From NCBI GenBank assembly GCA_001725155.1, contig MEFP01000012.1, forward strand, positions 1 through 64,000: 64,000 nucleotides of DNA, in the 5' to 3' direction. A program made the position numbers and the translations under genes. Of this stretch, positions 1-10,447 are shown one piece after another; position 1 is the first letter of the stretch; every line of letters begins with the position of its first letter. The notes beneath the pieces are model-generated. The model saw nothing but the letters and a program-made list of their open reading frames with translations. It was not told the DNA's origin and did not search any database. The stretch is from Lysobacteraceae bacterium SCN 69-320. Lineage in GTDB: Bacteria > Pseudomonadota > Gammaproteobacteria > Xanthomonadales > Rhodanobacteraceae.

Positions 1-2082
<2,082 letters not shown>

Positions 2083-2149
2083 GCACACGGCGCTGTGATT
2101 CATCCCGACGGCAAATTACGAGTAAGTGGAATTCGCGCCGATTTACCAC

Positions 2150-2178
2150 TTGCGCGCGGGGGCGTCGCCGCGTACATT
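2150..2178 (+). promoter_or_regulatory. Candidate sigma70 promoter of the PadR operon
   Basis: TTGCGC (2150-2155) and TACATT (2173-2178) are separated by exactly 17 bases. The predicted transcription start, about 2185, falls inside the inverted repeat at 2178-2206. This predicts a short leader of about 23 bases before the PadR ATG. An additional inverted repeat, AAGTGG/CCACTT (2124-2129 and 2146-2151), overlaps the -35 box. Confidence 0.55.
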
Positions 2179-2206
2179 CCAATGCTGTGTGCCGCACAGT
2201 ATTGGA
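2178..2206. promoter_or_regulatory. Inverted-repeat operator, probable PadR autoregulatory site
   Basis: Arms TCCAATGCTGTG (2178-2189) and CACAGTATTGGA (2195-2206) match at 11 of 12 positions around a 5-base spacer. The repeat overlaps the predicted transcription start and ends one base before the PadR start codon. Binding by the PadR dimer would block the promoter. The site occupies the place of a Shine-Dalgarno sequence, and no other one is visible. Confidence 0.6.
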
Positions 2207-2207
2207 C

Positions 2208-2552
2208 ATGGACGAGAGCACGGCAGAGCACTACGACAAGATCCGCCTGGAACTGCGCCGCGGCGCCATCAGCGTCGCTCTGCTCGCGGCGCTGCGCGAG
2301 CCGCAATACGGCTACTCCCTGCGCAAACGCCTGGTCGAGGCCGGGCTCGACGTCGACGAAGGCACGCTGTACCCGCTGTTGCGCCGCCTGGAGGGGCAGG
2401 GCCTGCTGCACAGCGAGTGGCGCGAGATGCAGCCGCGACCACGCCGCTACTACCACCTCAATGCCAACGGCAAGAAGGTCCTGGCCGAGCTCGGCCGCGA
2501 CTGGAAGGCGCTGGACATGACCCTGAATACCTTGCTGGAACCCCAGTCATGA
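2208..2552 (+). CDS. PadR family transcriptional regulator
   Basis: This is a 114-residue winged-helix repressor of the small PadR class. Its typical segments are YGYSLRKRL, DEGTLYPLLRRLEGQGLL and PRRYYHLNANGKK. An in-frame start at 2079 exists, but the 43 extra residues look random and would span the promoter and operator, so ATG 2208 is chosen. The stop overlaps the next gene's start (ATGA), showing translational coupling to the HAAS-type protein, a pairing common for PadR genes. It probably represses its own exporter operon and responds to a small molecule, possibly the product of the adjacent NRPS; that last point is inference. Confidence 0.92.
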   Translation: MDESTAEHYDKIRLELRRGAISVALLAALREPQYGYSLRKRLVEAGLDVDEGTLYPLLRRLEGQGLLHSEWREMQPRPRRYYHLNANGKKVLAELGRDWKALDMTLNTLLEPQS

Positions 2553-3523
2553 ACCTGTTGCAACGCTACGTGGCGGCCGTCAAACGCCATCTGCCGCGCG
2601 AAAAGCGCGAAGACGTCGGCGCGGAAATCCATTCCTCGCTGGCCGATTCGCTGGACGCGCTGGAAGAGTCCAACGGCCGCCCGCTGACCGACGCGGAAAT
2701 TGCCGCCGTGCTCAAGCGCCGCGGCCATCCGCTGCAAGTGGCCGCGGCCTACAACTCGACCCGCGTCATGATCAGTCCGCGCAACTTTCCGCTGTATACG
2801 CGCGTACTTGCGACGGCCTTCGTCGCGGTGGCCGGCGGCATGCTCGCTTCCACGCTGTTCGGCCGGCCCGGCATGCCGGCGCTGTCCAACGTCGGCGACG
2901 CGCTGCACGATCTGTACTGGATCGCGCTGTCCCTGTTCGCCTGGGTCACGCTGTTTTTCTTCTTCTTCGATTCCTGGATGGAGCGCGGCAATTTCTTCCG
3001 GCGCTGGGATCCGTCGCGCCTGCCGCCGGCGCGGCGCGAGGACGTTCCCGCGTCGCCGGCCGCCGGTGTCGCCGACATCGTGCTGGGCATGCTCATGGCC
3101 AGCTTCGCCGAAAGCGGCGCCTGGCTGCCGGGCCGGCTGCTGCATGTCGACGCCCCGCTGGGCTTGCGCATCGCCGAGTCCTGGCAACTGCTGCAATGGC
3201 CGTTGCGCCTGGCGCTGCTCGCGCTGATCGCCGCGGCCGCGCTGAACCTCCTGCAGCGCTTCTGGAGCCGCAGCACCGTGCTGCTGCACCTGGGCGGGCA
3301 TGCGGTTGCGGGCTTGATCCTGCTCGTCGTCGCGCTCGCGCCCGGCAGCCTGCAGACCAGTCTCGCCTCGGCGGCGGCGCCGGCCGGCCAGCTCGAATCG
3401 CTGCTGTATACGGCGCGTTTTCTCGTGCTGCTGTTCGCACTGCGCAGTCTCTATCTCGCCGCCAGCGCTGCGCCGCGACTGGGCCGACTGGCCTTCGCCG
3501 ACGAGCGTCCCGTCGCGCACTGA
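2549..3523 (+). CDS. HAAS-type membrane protein linked to PadR
   Basis: The protein has 324 residues. Residues 1-80 form a helical N-terminal domain (RYVAAVKRHLPREKREDVGA, then LTDAEIAAVLKRRGHPLQVA) typical of HAAS-domain proteins encoded next to PadR regulators. About five hydrophobic segments follow, at roughly 84-104, 122-140, 218-236, 249-265 and 288-305. A cytoplasmic signalling domain on an integral membrane anchor fits a sensor or modulator of the PadR system, but the ligand is unknown. The start codon overlaps the PadR stop. Confidence 0.8.
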   Translation: MNLLQRYVAAVKRHLPREKREDVGAEIHSSLADSLDALEESNGRPLTDAEIAAVLKRRGHPLQVAAAYNSTRVMISPRNFPLYTRVLATAFVAVAGGMLASTLFGRPGMPALSNVGDALHDLYWIALSLFAWVTLFFFFFDSWMERGNFFRRWDPSRLPPARREDVPASPAAGVADIVLGMLMASFAESGAWLPGRLLHVDAPLGLRIAESWQLLQWPLRLALLALIAAAALNLLQRFWSRSTVLLHLGGHAVAGLILLVVALAPGSLQTSLASAAAPAGQLESLLYTARFLVLLFALRSLYLAASAAPRLGRLAFADERPVAH

Positions 3524-3544
3524 GCGCGGCCCCCTGACTTCCGA

Positions 3545-4831
3545 ATGGCAACGAACCCCATGATCCGTGATACCAGTCAAAGCGACATCATCGTCGCGCG
3601 CGAATCCCGCTTCGGCCGCAAGAAACTGCTGCTGGCGGCCGTCGCTGCCGGAACCCTGCTGCTGGGCGTGTCGGCCTATTCGGCGGTCTCGCCGTGGCTC
3701 AGCGCCGAGCGCACGGTCTCGGCCGACCGCCTGCGCATCATGCCGGTCGTGCGCGGCAACTTCGAACGCAGCATCTCGGTGCAGGGCACCGTGGATGCGG
3801 CGATACGTCCGACCGTCTACAGCCTGTCCGAAGGCGTGGTCACCTTGCACGTGAAGGCCGGCGACACGGTCGAGAAGGGCCAGCTGATCGCCGAGATCGA
3901 CAACCCCGAAGCACGCAGCGCGCTCAAGCAGGAAGAGGCGCGGCTGCAGCAGGTCAGCACCGACCTCGCGCGGCTGCGCATCACCAGCGACCAGCAGAAG
4001 CTGGCCAATGCGCAGGAGCTCGCGCTGCAGCGCATCGAGCTCGACGCGGCCGAGCGGCGCGTGCGCCGCACCGGCGAGGCCCTGGCCAAGAATGTGATCT
4101 CGCGCCAGGACCACGAAGAGGCCGAGGACACGCTGGCCACGGCGCAGACGCGCCTGAAACACAACAGCGAGCGCGTGCGGCTGGAGAGCGACCGCCTCAA
4201 CTTCGAGGTCAAGAGCAAGGCGCTGGAGGTCGAACAGCAGGAACTGGCGCTGGCCGAAGTGCGCCGTCGCGTCGAGGAGCTGCGCATCCTGAGTCCGACC
4301 GCCGGCGTGGTCGGCAATATCGCCGTGCAGGAGCGCGACAAGGTCGCCCTGAACCAGGCGCTGATGACGGTGGTGGATCTGAGCGCCTACGAGGTGCTCG
4401 TGACGATTCCGGAAAGCTATTCCGACGATCTCGCGCCGCCGCTGAAGGCTTCGATCAACGTGCAGGGCCGTGTCTTTACCGGCAGCCTGACCTCGATCTC
4501 GCCCGAAGTGCGCGACGGCCACGTCGAAGGCCGCATCGCGCTGGACGACAGCAGCGGCGCCGGTCTCAAGCAGAAGCAGCGCCTGACCGCGAAGATCGTG
4601 CTCGATTCGCGACCCGACGCGCTGACCGTGCCGCGCGGACCGTTCCTCGAGGACGGCGCCGGCCGCGTCGCCTATGTCGTCGACGGCAAGCTCGCCACCC
4701 TGCGCCCGATCAAGACCGGCGCTGTCGGCGTGTCCGACGTGGAGATCCTCGACGGCCTGCGCGAAGGCGAGCAGGTCGTCATTTCCAGCACCAGCGCGTT
4801 CGAGCAGGCCAAGACGGTCCTGATCCGCTGA
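3545..4831 (+). CDS. Periplasmic adaptor (HlyD/MacA-like) of an ABC exporter
   Basis: The protein has 428 residues. One N-terminal membrane anchor (about residues 27-47) is followed by a barrel-sandwich half (VVTLHVKAGDTVEKGQLIAEI). A long charged alpha-helical hairpin rich in Ala, Glu, Gln and Arg spans about 115-240, and beta-barrel domains end the protein. This is the membrane-fusion-protein layout that links an inner-membrane ABC pump to an outer-membrane channel. No TolC-type partner is encoded in this operon, so a channel from elsewhere is expected. A second ATG at 3560 is possible; no clear ribosome-binding site distinguishes the two. Confidence 0.9.
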   Translation: MATNPMIRDTSQSDIIVARESRFGRKKLLLAAVAAGTLLLGVSAYSAVSPWLSAERTVSADRLRIMPVVRGNFERSISVQGTVDAAIRPTVYSLSEGVVTLHVKAGDTVEKGQLIAEIDNPEARSALKQEEARLQQVSTDLARLRITSDQQKLANAQELALQRIELDAAERRVRRTGEALAKNVISRQDHEEAEDTLATAQTRLKHNSERVRLESDRLNFEVKSKALEVEQQELALAEVRRRVEELRILSPTAGVVGNIAVQERDKVALNQALMTVVDLSAYEVLVTIPESYSDDLAPPLKASINVQGRVFTGSLTSISPEVRDGHVEGRIALDDSSGAGLKQKQRLTAKIVLDSRPDALTVPRGPFLEDGAGRVAYVVDGKLATLRPIKTGAVGVSDVEILDGLREGEQVVISSTSAFEQAKTVLIR

Positions 4832-4857
4832 AGCAACCCATTCCCTGGAGAACCGCA

Positions 4858-5565
4858 ATGCTGCATATGCAATCCGTCACCAAGGTCTATCGCGCCGGCG
4901 ACGTCGAGACGCGCGCGCTGCGCAGTATCGACCTGCACCTGGCCAAGGGCGAGTTCGTCGCGATCACCGGGCCTTCGGGTTCGGGCAAGACCACCTTGCT
5001 CAACATCATGGGGCTGCTGGAAAACATCGACGGCGGCACCTACACGCTCGACGGCAAGGACGTCAGCCGTCTCAGCGACGGCGAGTGCTCGCGCGTGCGC
5101 AACGAGAAGATCAGTTTCATCTTCCAGAGCTACAACCTGATTCCGGACCTCTCGGTCGCGGCCAACATCGAGGCGCCGCTGCGCTACCGCGGCTACAGCG
5201 CCGCCGAGCGCCGCCGCCGCGTCGAGGCCGCGCTCGGCAAGGTCGGCCTGTCCACGCGCGCGCGCCACCTGCCGAACCAGCTGTCCGGCGGCCAGCAGCA
5301 GCGCGTCGCCATCGCCCGCGCGATCGCCGGTTCGCCGGCGGTGATCTTCGCCGACGAACCCACCGGCAATCTCGACACGCAGATGTCGCAGCAGATCATG
5401 GATCTCCTGCAGGAGATCAACCGCGAAGGCTGCACCGTCGTCATGGTCACCCACAACGACGCGCATGTGGAGCGCGCCTCGCGCCATATCCATATCCTCG
5501 ACGGCGCGATCGTGACGCCGGCCGCGTCGCCGCAGATCGCGGCGGTGCGCGGAGCCGCCGCATGA
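4858..5565 (+). CDS. MacB-type ABC transporter ATP-binding protein
   Basis: This 235-residue ATPase has Walker A GPSGSGKTT (38-46), Q-loop Gln90, signature LSGGQ (142-146), Walker B VIFADE (162-167) and switch His199. The spacing and ADEPTGNLD are typical of the LolD/MacB branch that works with FtsX-fold permeases rather than of importers. GGAG lies 8 bases before the ATG. The stop overlaps the next permease (ATGA). It should power the two downstream permeases. Confidence 0.95.
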   Translation: MLHMQSVTKVYRAGDVETRALRSIDLHLAKGEFVAITGPSGSGKTTLLNIMGLLENIDGGTYTLDGKDVSRLSDGECSRVRNEKISFIFQSYNLIPDLSVAANIEAPLRYRGYSAAERRRRVEAALGKVGLSTRARHLPNQLSGGQQQRVAIARAIAGSPAVIFADEPTGNLDTQMSQQIMDLLQEINREGCTVVMVTHNDAHVERASRHIHILDGAIVTPAASPQIAAVRGAAA

Positions 5566-6917
5566 TCCTCCACCATCTCGGCAACGCCCTGCGCGGAATA
5601 CGCCGTTCGCCGGTCACTTCGGTGGTCGTCGTCGCGTCGATCGCGCTGGGCATCGCGGTCAGCGTGACCCTGATCGCGTTCTACCACGGCATGCGCGCCG
5701 AACCGGTGCCGCACAAGAGTGCCCAGGTCTTCCGCGTGCTGCTGGACAACTGGCAGGCGGAAAAGCCCTTCGCCGAACCCGATCTCGCGCCGCCGGCGCT
5801 GACCCTGCGCGACGCCACTCATCTGCGCCAGGCCGGGCTCGCGCAGAACGAGGTCGCGCTCTACCACGCACAGACCTTCGTCGCGCTGCCGGGCAGCGCC
5901 GGCGAGCGGCGCATCAAGGCGTCCACGCGAGCGACCACACGCGGCTTCTTCGGCCTGTTCGAGCCGCCGTTCCGCTACGGCAGCGGCTGGGACCAGGGCG
6001 CCGAGGGCAACCTCGAGCGCGTGGCGGTGATCGGCAAGACCTTGAACGACCGCCTGTTCGGCGGCGCCGACAGTGTCGGTCGCGAGATCGAGGTCAACAG
6101 CGCGACGTTCCGCATCGTCGGCGTGCTCGACCAGTGGGATCTGTATCCGCTGTTTTACGACATGACGCGCGAGGACCTGGTCAGCGACGAGCTGTTCGTA
6201 CCGTTCCCGGTCGCGGTCGACAGCCTCAAGCTCTGGCCGAGCTTCTCGGCCCAGCCCGGCGAGCCGGCCGGCGACGACTTCGACACGCGCTTCGCCGGCA
6301 GCGAAGCGGTGTTCGTCCAGTACTGGGTGCAGCTGGCCACGCCGCAGGCGCGCGAGGCCTATCAGTCGCATCTGAACGGCTATATCGCCGAGCAGAAGCG
6401 CCTGGGCCGCTTCCCGCGCGCAGCCAAGGCCGAACTGCTGGCTATTCCGCAGTGGATAGAACGCCAGCAGGAGAACGGCAACCAGCGCGTGTTCGTGCAG
6501 ACCCTCGTCGTCGTCGGCCTGCTGTTCTTCGGCATCTGTCTGCTGAACATCGTGACCCTGCTGATCTCCCGCTTCATGGGCAACGCCGGCGCGGTCTCGG
6601 TGTTGCGAGCGCTCGGCGTGCCGCGCTGGGCGATCTTCGTCGACCACATCACCGAAGCCGGCCTGCTCGGCCTGGCCGGCGGTCTCATCGGCCTGGCGCT
6701 GGCCCGCGTCGGCGTGGCCCTGATCGGTCCGCTGTTCCTGGGCGCCAGCGACGACGGCATCGGCGGCAGCGCCGCCGGCGACTTCGGCGGCCTGCTCGAC
6801 GCCAGCATGATCGCCACGGCCATCGGCCTGTCGCTGCTCGGCGCCTTCCTCGTCGCGTTGTATCCGACCTGGAAGATCTGCCGCATCGCGCCGACCCAGT
6901 ACCTGAAATCTCTCTAG
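5562..6917 (+). CDS. FtsX/MacB-type ABC permease, first copy
   Basis: The protein has 451 residues. There is one N-terminal membrane helix (VTSVVVVASIALGIAVSVTL, about 18-37), a large periplasmic MacB-like domain and three C-terminal helices from about residue 308. This is the MacB topology with the ATPase on a separate chain. It pairs with the next gene as a probable heterodimeric permease. It overlaps the ATPase gene by four bases. Confidence 0.9.
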   Translation: MILHHLGNALRGIRRSPVTSVVVVASIALGIAVSVTLIAFYHGMRAEPVPHKSAQVFRVLLDNWQAEKPFAEPDLAPPALTLRDATHLRQAGLAQNEVALYHAQTFVALPGSAGERRIKASTRATTRGFFGLFEPPFRYGSGWDQGAEGNLERVAVIGKTLNDRLFGGADSVGREIEVNSATFRIVGVLDQWDLYPLFYDMTREDLVSDELFVPFPVAVDSLKLWPSFSAQPGEPAGDDFDTRFAGSEAVFVQYWVQLATPQAREAYQSHLNGYIAEQKRLGRFPRAAKAELLAIPQWIERQQENGNQRVFVQTLVVVGLLFFGICLLNIVTLLISRFMGNAGAVSVLRALGVPRWAIFVDHITEAGLLGLAGGLIGLALARVGVALIGPLFLGASDDGIGGSAAGDFGGLLDASMIATAIGLSLLGAFLVALYPTWKICRIAPTQYLKSL

Positions 6918-6926
6918 GAAGGCGCC

Positions 6927-8144
6927 ATGGAAATCGTGCCGATTCTGCAAACGTTCCGTTTCAACAAGAGTTCCCTGGCTCTGGTCATCGTGCAACTCGC
7001 CTTCACGCTGGCGGTGCTCGTCAACGCGCTCGTCATCATCGACGCGTATCGCACGCGCCTGGACATGGACAGCGGCATCAACGACCGCGCGCTGGCCGTG
7101 GTCGAGGTCGAGCCCATCGACCATGCGTATTTCAGCGACGAAGGCCGCGTGCGCAACGACGTGCAGCAGGACCTCGAAGCGCTGGCCCGCCTCGACGGGG
7201 TCGCCGGCGTGACCCAGCTCAGTTCGTTCCCGCTCAGCGGCGAGGGTGCGATGCGCTCGTCCTGGCCGCAGGGCGGCGTCAAGGAAAAAGCCGCGCGCCA
7301 CACCCTCTACGCGGGCGATGCGCAGGCGCTGTCGACCCTGGGCCTGAACCTCGTCGCCGGCCGCGCGTTCACGGCCGAGGAAACCGACTGGAGCCGCAAC
7401 CCCACGGCCGGTTCCAGCGCCGGCGTGGTCATCGTCTCGCGCGCACTGGCCGAGGCGCTGTTTCCGGGCGCCGAGGCGGTCGGCAAGCAGCTGGAGTCCG
7501 GCGACGGCAAGGTCGAGACCATCATCGGGGTCGTCGACCGCCTGCCGGGCCGCCACGTGCTCATGAACACCGTGCGCCTGGCCGCCATCGTGCCGGCGCG
7601 GCCGCTGAATTCGCTGCACTACGCGGTCGCGACGCGCGGCGAGGTCACGCCGCAGCTGCTGCAGCGCATCGACGCGGTGCTGCTGCAGCGCAGTGCCGAG
7701 CGCGACGTCAAGGTGGATTCGCTGTACCAGCGCAAGATCGGCTCGATGCATTACCTGTTCCTGTTCGGCTCCATCCTCGGCTTCATCAGCCTGCTGCTGG
7801 TACTGGTCACGGCGATCGGTGCCTACAGCCAGGCCTCGTACTCGGTCGCCAAGCGCATCCGTCAGATCGGCACGCGACGCGCGTTCGGTGCGAGCAAGCT
7901 GCACATCCTGCGTTACTTCCTGCTGGAGAACTGGCTCGCCACGAGCATGGGCCTGCTGCTCGGCCTGCTCGTCGCCAACGGCCTGAGCTTCGTGCTGACC
8001 GAAACCATGCAGCTGCCGCGGATGGGCATGAGCCAGCTCGTGCTGGGCATGCTGTTCATCTGGATCGTCGGCCTGCTGTCCACCCTGCTGCCGGCCCTGC
8101 GCGCGGCCAGCGTGCCGCCGGCCATCGCTACCCGCGCTGCCTGA
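6927..8144 (+). CDS. FtsX/MacB-type ABC permease, second copy
   Basis: This 405-residue permease has the same layout as its neighbour: an N-terminal helix near residues 15-40, a periplasmic domain and three C-terminal helices (about 275-395). The conserved segment IRQIGTRRAFGASK lies in the cytoplasmic loop typical of this fold. AGGAAGG lies 5 bases before the ATG. The copies are diverged, which suits a heterodimer rather than a recent duplication. Confidence 0.9.
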   Translation: MEIVPILQTFRFNKSSLALVIVQLAFTLAVLVNALVIIDAYRTRLDMDSGINDRALAVVEVEPIDHAYFSDEGRVRNDVQQDLEALARLDGVAGVTQLSSFPLSGEGAMRSSWPQGGVKEKAARHTLYAGDAQALSTLGLNLVAGRAFTAEETDWSRNPTAGSSAGVVIVSRALAEALFPGAEAVGKQLESGDGKVETIIGVVDRLPGRHVLMNTVRLAAIVPARPLNSLHYAVATRGEVTPQLLQRIDAVLLQRSAERDVKVDSLYQRKIGSMHYLFLFGSILGFISLLLVLVTAIGAYSQASYSVAKRIRQIGTRRAFGASKLHILRYFLLENWLATSMGLLLGLLVANGLSFVLTETMQLPRMGMSQLVLGMLFIWIVGLLSTLLPALRAASVPPAIATRAA

Positions 8145-8200
8145 GACCCACGCCCGGCGCGCGGCGCCGGGCCACTGCCATCGAATCGAGGAAAATCTCC

Positions 8201-9031
8201 ATGACCGCCAAGACCATGCAGCTCAGCAACGGCCTCAAAGTCTTCTATTCCAGCAAGGAAGACGTGAAGTCGCTCGATCAGGAAATCTTCACCCACGACA
8301 CGCCGGGCCAGCACGGCGTGGCCATCCGCGACGGCGACGTCATCTTCGACCTCGGCGCCAACATCGGCCTGTTCGCGCTGTGGGCGCACCAGAAGTGCCG
8401 CAACATCACGATCCATGCCTTCGAGCCCATCGTCGAGACCTTCGATGTGCTCCGGCGCAACGTCGACCTGCACGCGCTGAACGTCAAGCTGCACAACGTC
8501 GGCATCGGCGCCACGGCGGGCACGGTCGAATTCACCAACTACGTGAACATGTCGATGATCTCGACCATGTGTCCGGACGAGGAGAAACTGCGCAAGGTGC
8601 TGCGCGACGGCATGGTCGACTCCTACTTCAAGGTGCTGCCGCTGCCGCTGGCGGTGGTGTTCTTCCTGCTGCCGCTGCGCCGCTGGCGCGTGGGCCTGGC
8701 CAACGTGCTGCTCAATCCGCTGATGGCCAAGCGCAAGGTCAAGTGCCAGGTCGACACGCTCAGCGACGTGATACGCCGCGAAGGCGTCAGCGCGGTCGAC
8801 CTGCTCAAGATCGACACCGAAGGCAACGAACTGGAGATCCTGAACTCGCTGAGCGACGAGGACTGGGGCAAGATCCGCCAGTTCATCATCGAGATCCACA
8901 AGCCCGACACCGAGCTCGACACGATCCGCAGGATCATCGAGGCGCGCGGCTTCGAAGTGCGCATCGACAACAGCGTGGTCGCCAACGAAGGCGAGCTGTA
9001 CATGCTCTACGCGCGCCGCGCGGCGGCCTGA
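8201..9031 (+). CDS. FkbM family methyltransferase
   Basis: The protein has 276 residues with SAM-binding motif VIFDLGANIGLFAL (about residues 47-60), HAFEPI, and LLKIDTEGNELEIL, the FkbM signature with its acidic catalytic region. A hydrophobic insertion with LPLPLAVVFFLLPLRRW (about 147-163) is unusual and may bring the enzyme to the membrane. GAGGAAA precedes the ATG. FkbM enzymes O-methylate sugars or natural products. As last gene of the exporter operon beside an NRPS, a tailoring or self-protection role is plausible but unproven. Confidence 0.88.
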   Translation: MTAKTMQLSNGLKVFYSSKEDVKSLDQEIFTHDTPGQHGVAIRDGDVIFDLGANIGLFALWAHQKCRNITIHAFEPIVETFDVLRRNVDLHALNVKLHNVGIGATAGTVEFTNYVNMSMISTMCPDEEKLRKVLRDGMVDSYFKVLPLPLAVVFFLLPLRRWRVGLANVLLNPLMAKRKVKCQVDTLSDVIRREGVSAVDLLKIDTEGNELEILNSLSDEDWGKIRQFIIEIHKPDTELDTIRRIIEARGFEVRIDNSVVANEGELYMLYARRAAA

Positions 9032-9083
9032 GTCGCCGCAGGCCTTTCAAGAGAGGATCTGACAGAAGCGCACCGTGGAAAAT

Positions 9084-9104
9084 CCCTCCCCTTCAAGGGG
9101 AGGG
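9084..9104. terminator. Palindromic hairpin between convergent operons (REP-like/terminator)
   Basis: Ten-base arms CCCTCCCCTT and AAGGGGAGGG flank a single base, giving a perfect palindrome. It lies 53 bases after fkbM and about 100 bases after the acetate kinase stop on the other strand, followed by GGGTGGGGATGGG. There is no T-run, so it may be a REP-type element acting as a bidirectional 3' end. Only one copy was noticed in this window. Confidence 0.5.
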
Positions 9105-9205
9105 CATGGGTGGGGATGGGTTTCGCCTCAGATCCCAGCGAATCCGGATTTCCCAGGTTGCGCGCTTCGCCCGCACTCGCAACGCATCGACGACGACGCG
9201 ACGCT

Positions 9206-10447
9206 TCAGGCGGAATCCGATGCCTGCAATACCGCCAGAGCCTGCGTCGCCGCCACCCATTCCTCGTTCGTCGGCTCCACGAGCACGCGCACGCGGCTTG
9301 CCTCGCTGGAGATGACCGGCGCGTTCGCCGCGTTGGCGGCCGCATCGAGCTCCAGACCGAGGAAGGCGAGATCGCGGCCGACCCGCGCGCGGATCTCGGC
9401 ACTGTGCTCGCCGATACCTGCCGTGAACACGAGCAGGTCGAGGCCGCCGAGTACCGCGGCCAGCGCGCCGATCTCGCGCACGATGCGGCGCACGTACAGG
9501 GCGAGCGCGCTGCGCACGTTGTCGCCGGTCTCGCCGGCGGCATCCTCGAGCGCGAACAGCGCCGGCGGATCGGCCGACACGCCGGATACGCCGAGCAGGC
9601 CGGACTCGTGGTACAGCAGGTGACCGACCTGGGCGAGCGACAGTTGCTCGATCTCCATGAGGTACAGCAGCGCGCCCGGATCCAGCGCGCCGCAGCGCGT
9701 ACCCATCATGAGCCCGTCCAGCGCCGAGAAGCCCATGGTCGTGGCCACGCTTCTGAGATCCTGCAGCGCGCACAGGCTCGCGCCGCTGCCCAGATGCGCG
9801 ACGACGACGCGGCCGCAGGCCGCTGCGCCGTAGCGTTCGCCGAGCACGCCGGCGATGTAGTCGTAGGACAGACCGTGAAAACCATAGCGGCGCAGACCGC
9901 GCTGCCAGGCGGCCTGCGGCAGCGGCAGCATCTGCTCCACGCGCGGCAAGGTGTGATGGAACGCCGTGTCGAAGCAGGCCACCTGCGGCAGATCCGGCCG
10001 GCTGTCGAGCAGGGCCGCGACGGCTTCCAGCGCGAACGGCTGATGCAGCGGCGCCAGCGGCACATAGCTGCGCAGGTCGGCGAGCACCTGCGCGTCGAGC
10101 CGGACCGGCTGGCTGTACTTGCTGCCGCCGTGCACGACGCGATGCGCGACCGCGGCAAGCCGGCGCGTTCCGAGCCGCGCGACGACGCGTTCGCGGATCA
10201 GCGCGAGCGCAGCGTGATGCGGCTGCTGTGCGTCCAGCGTCGCGGGTCGAGGCGCGACGCCGGTTTCGCCGAACGTCGTCGCCTCGCGGCCTATGCCCTG
10301 CACCTTGCCGTTCCAGACCGGCTGCCGCGGCAGCGGCCGGCAGCCCGCATCGAACAGCGCGAACTTGATGCTGGACGAGCCGCAGTTCAGCACGAGCACG
10401 AGATCGCCCTGCGTCGCGTAACGGTCATCGGGATGGTGCGCGCTCAC
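9206..10447 (-). CDS. ackA: Acetate kinase
   Basis: This 413-residue enzyme interconverts acetyl-phosphate + ADP and acetate + ATP. Family motifs are LVLNCGSSSIKF (about 18-29), VVHGGSKY, FDTAFHHTLP, YGFHGLSYDYI, HLGSGASL, MGFSALDGLMMGTRCG and FTAGIGEHSAEIRARV. The start chosen is GTG 10447, which overlaps the stop of the upstream MaoC-Pta gene as GTGA; no better in-frame ATG is present. As last gene of the long minus-strand run, it would harvest ATP from acetyl-phosphate made by phosphoketolase or the Pta domain. Confidence 0.95.
   Translation of the reverse strand: MSAHHPDDRYATQGDLVLVLNCGSSSIKFALFDAGCRPLPRQPVWNGKVQGIGREATTFGETGVAPRPATLDAQQPHHAALALIRERVVARLGTRRLAAVAHRVVHGGSKYSQPVRLDAQVLADLRSYVPLAPLHQPFALEAVAALLDSRPDLPQVACFDTAFHHTLPRVEQMLPLPQAAWQRGLRRYGFHGLSYDYIAGVLGERYGAAACGRVVVAHLGSGASLCALQDLRSVATTMGFSALDGLMMGTRCGALDPGALLYLMEIEQLSLAQVGHLLYHESGLLGVSGVSADPPALFALEDAAGETGDNVRSALALYVRRIVREIGALAAVLGGLDLLVFTAGIGEHSAEIRARVGRDLAFLGLELDAAANAANAPVISSEASRVRVLVEPTNEEWVAATQALAVLQASDSA

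Noticed and set aside
2450-4858. 802-residue minus-strand open frame
   Set aside because: It is antisense to the HAAS, adaptor and part of the ATPase genes, which have clear family motifs. The frame is Gln/Arg/His/Asp-rich, typical of shadow frames in GC-rich DNA.
5193-7904. 903-residue minus-strand open frame
   Set aside because: Antisense shadow of the two permease genes; low-complexity composition, no domain.
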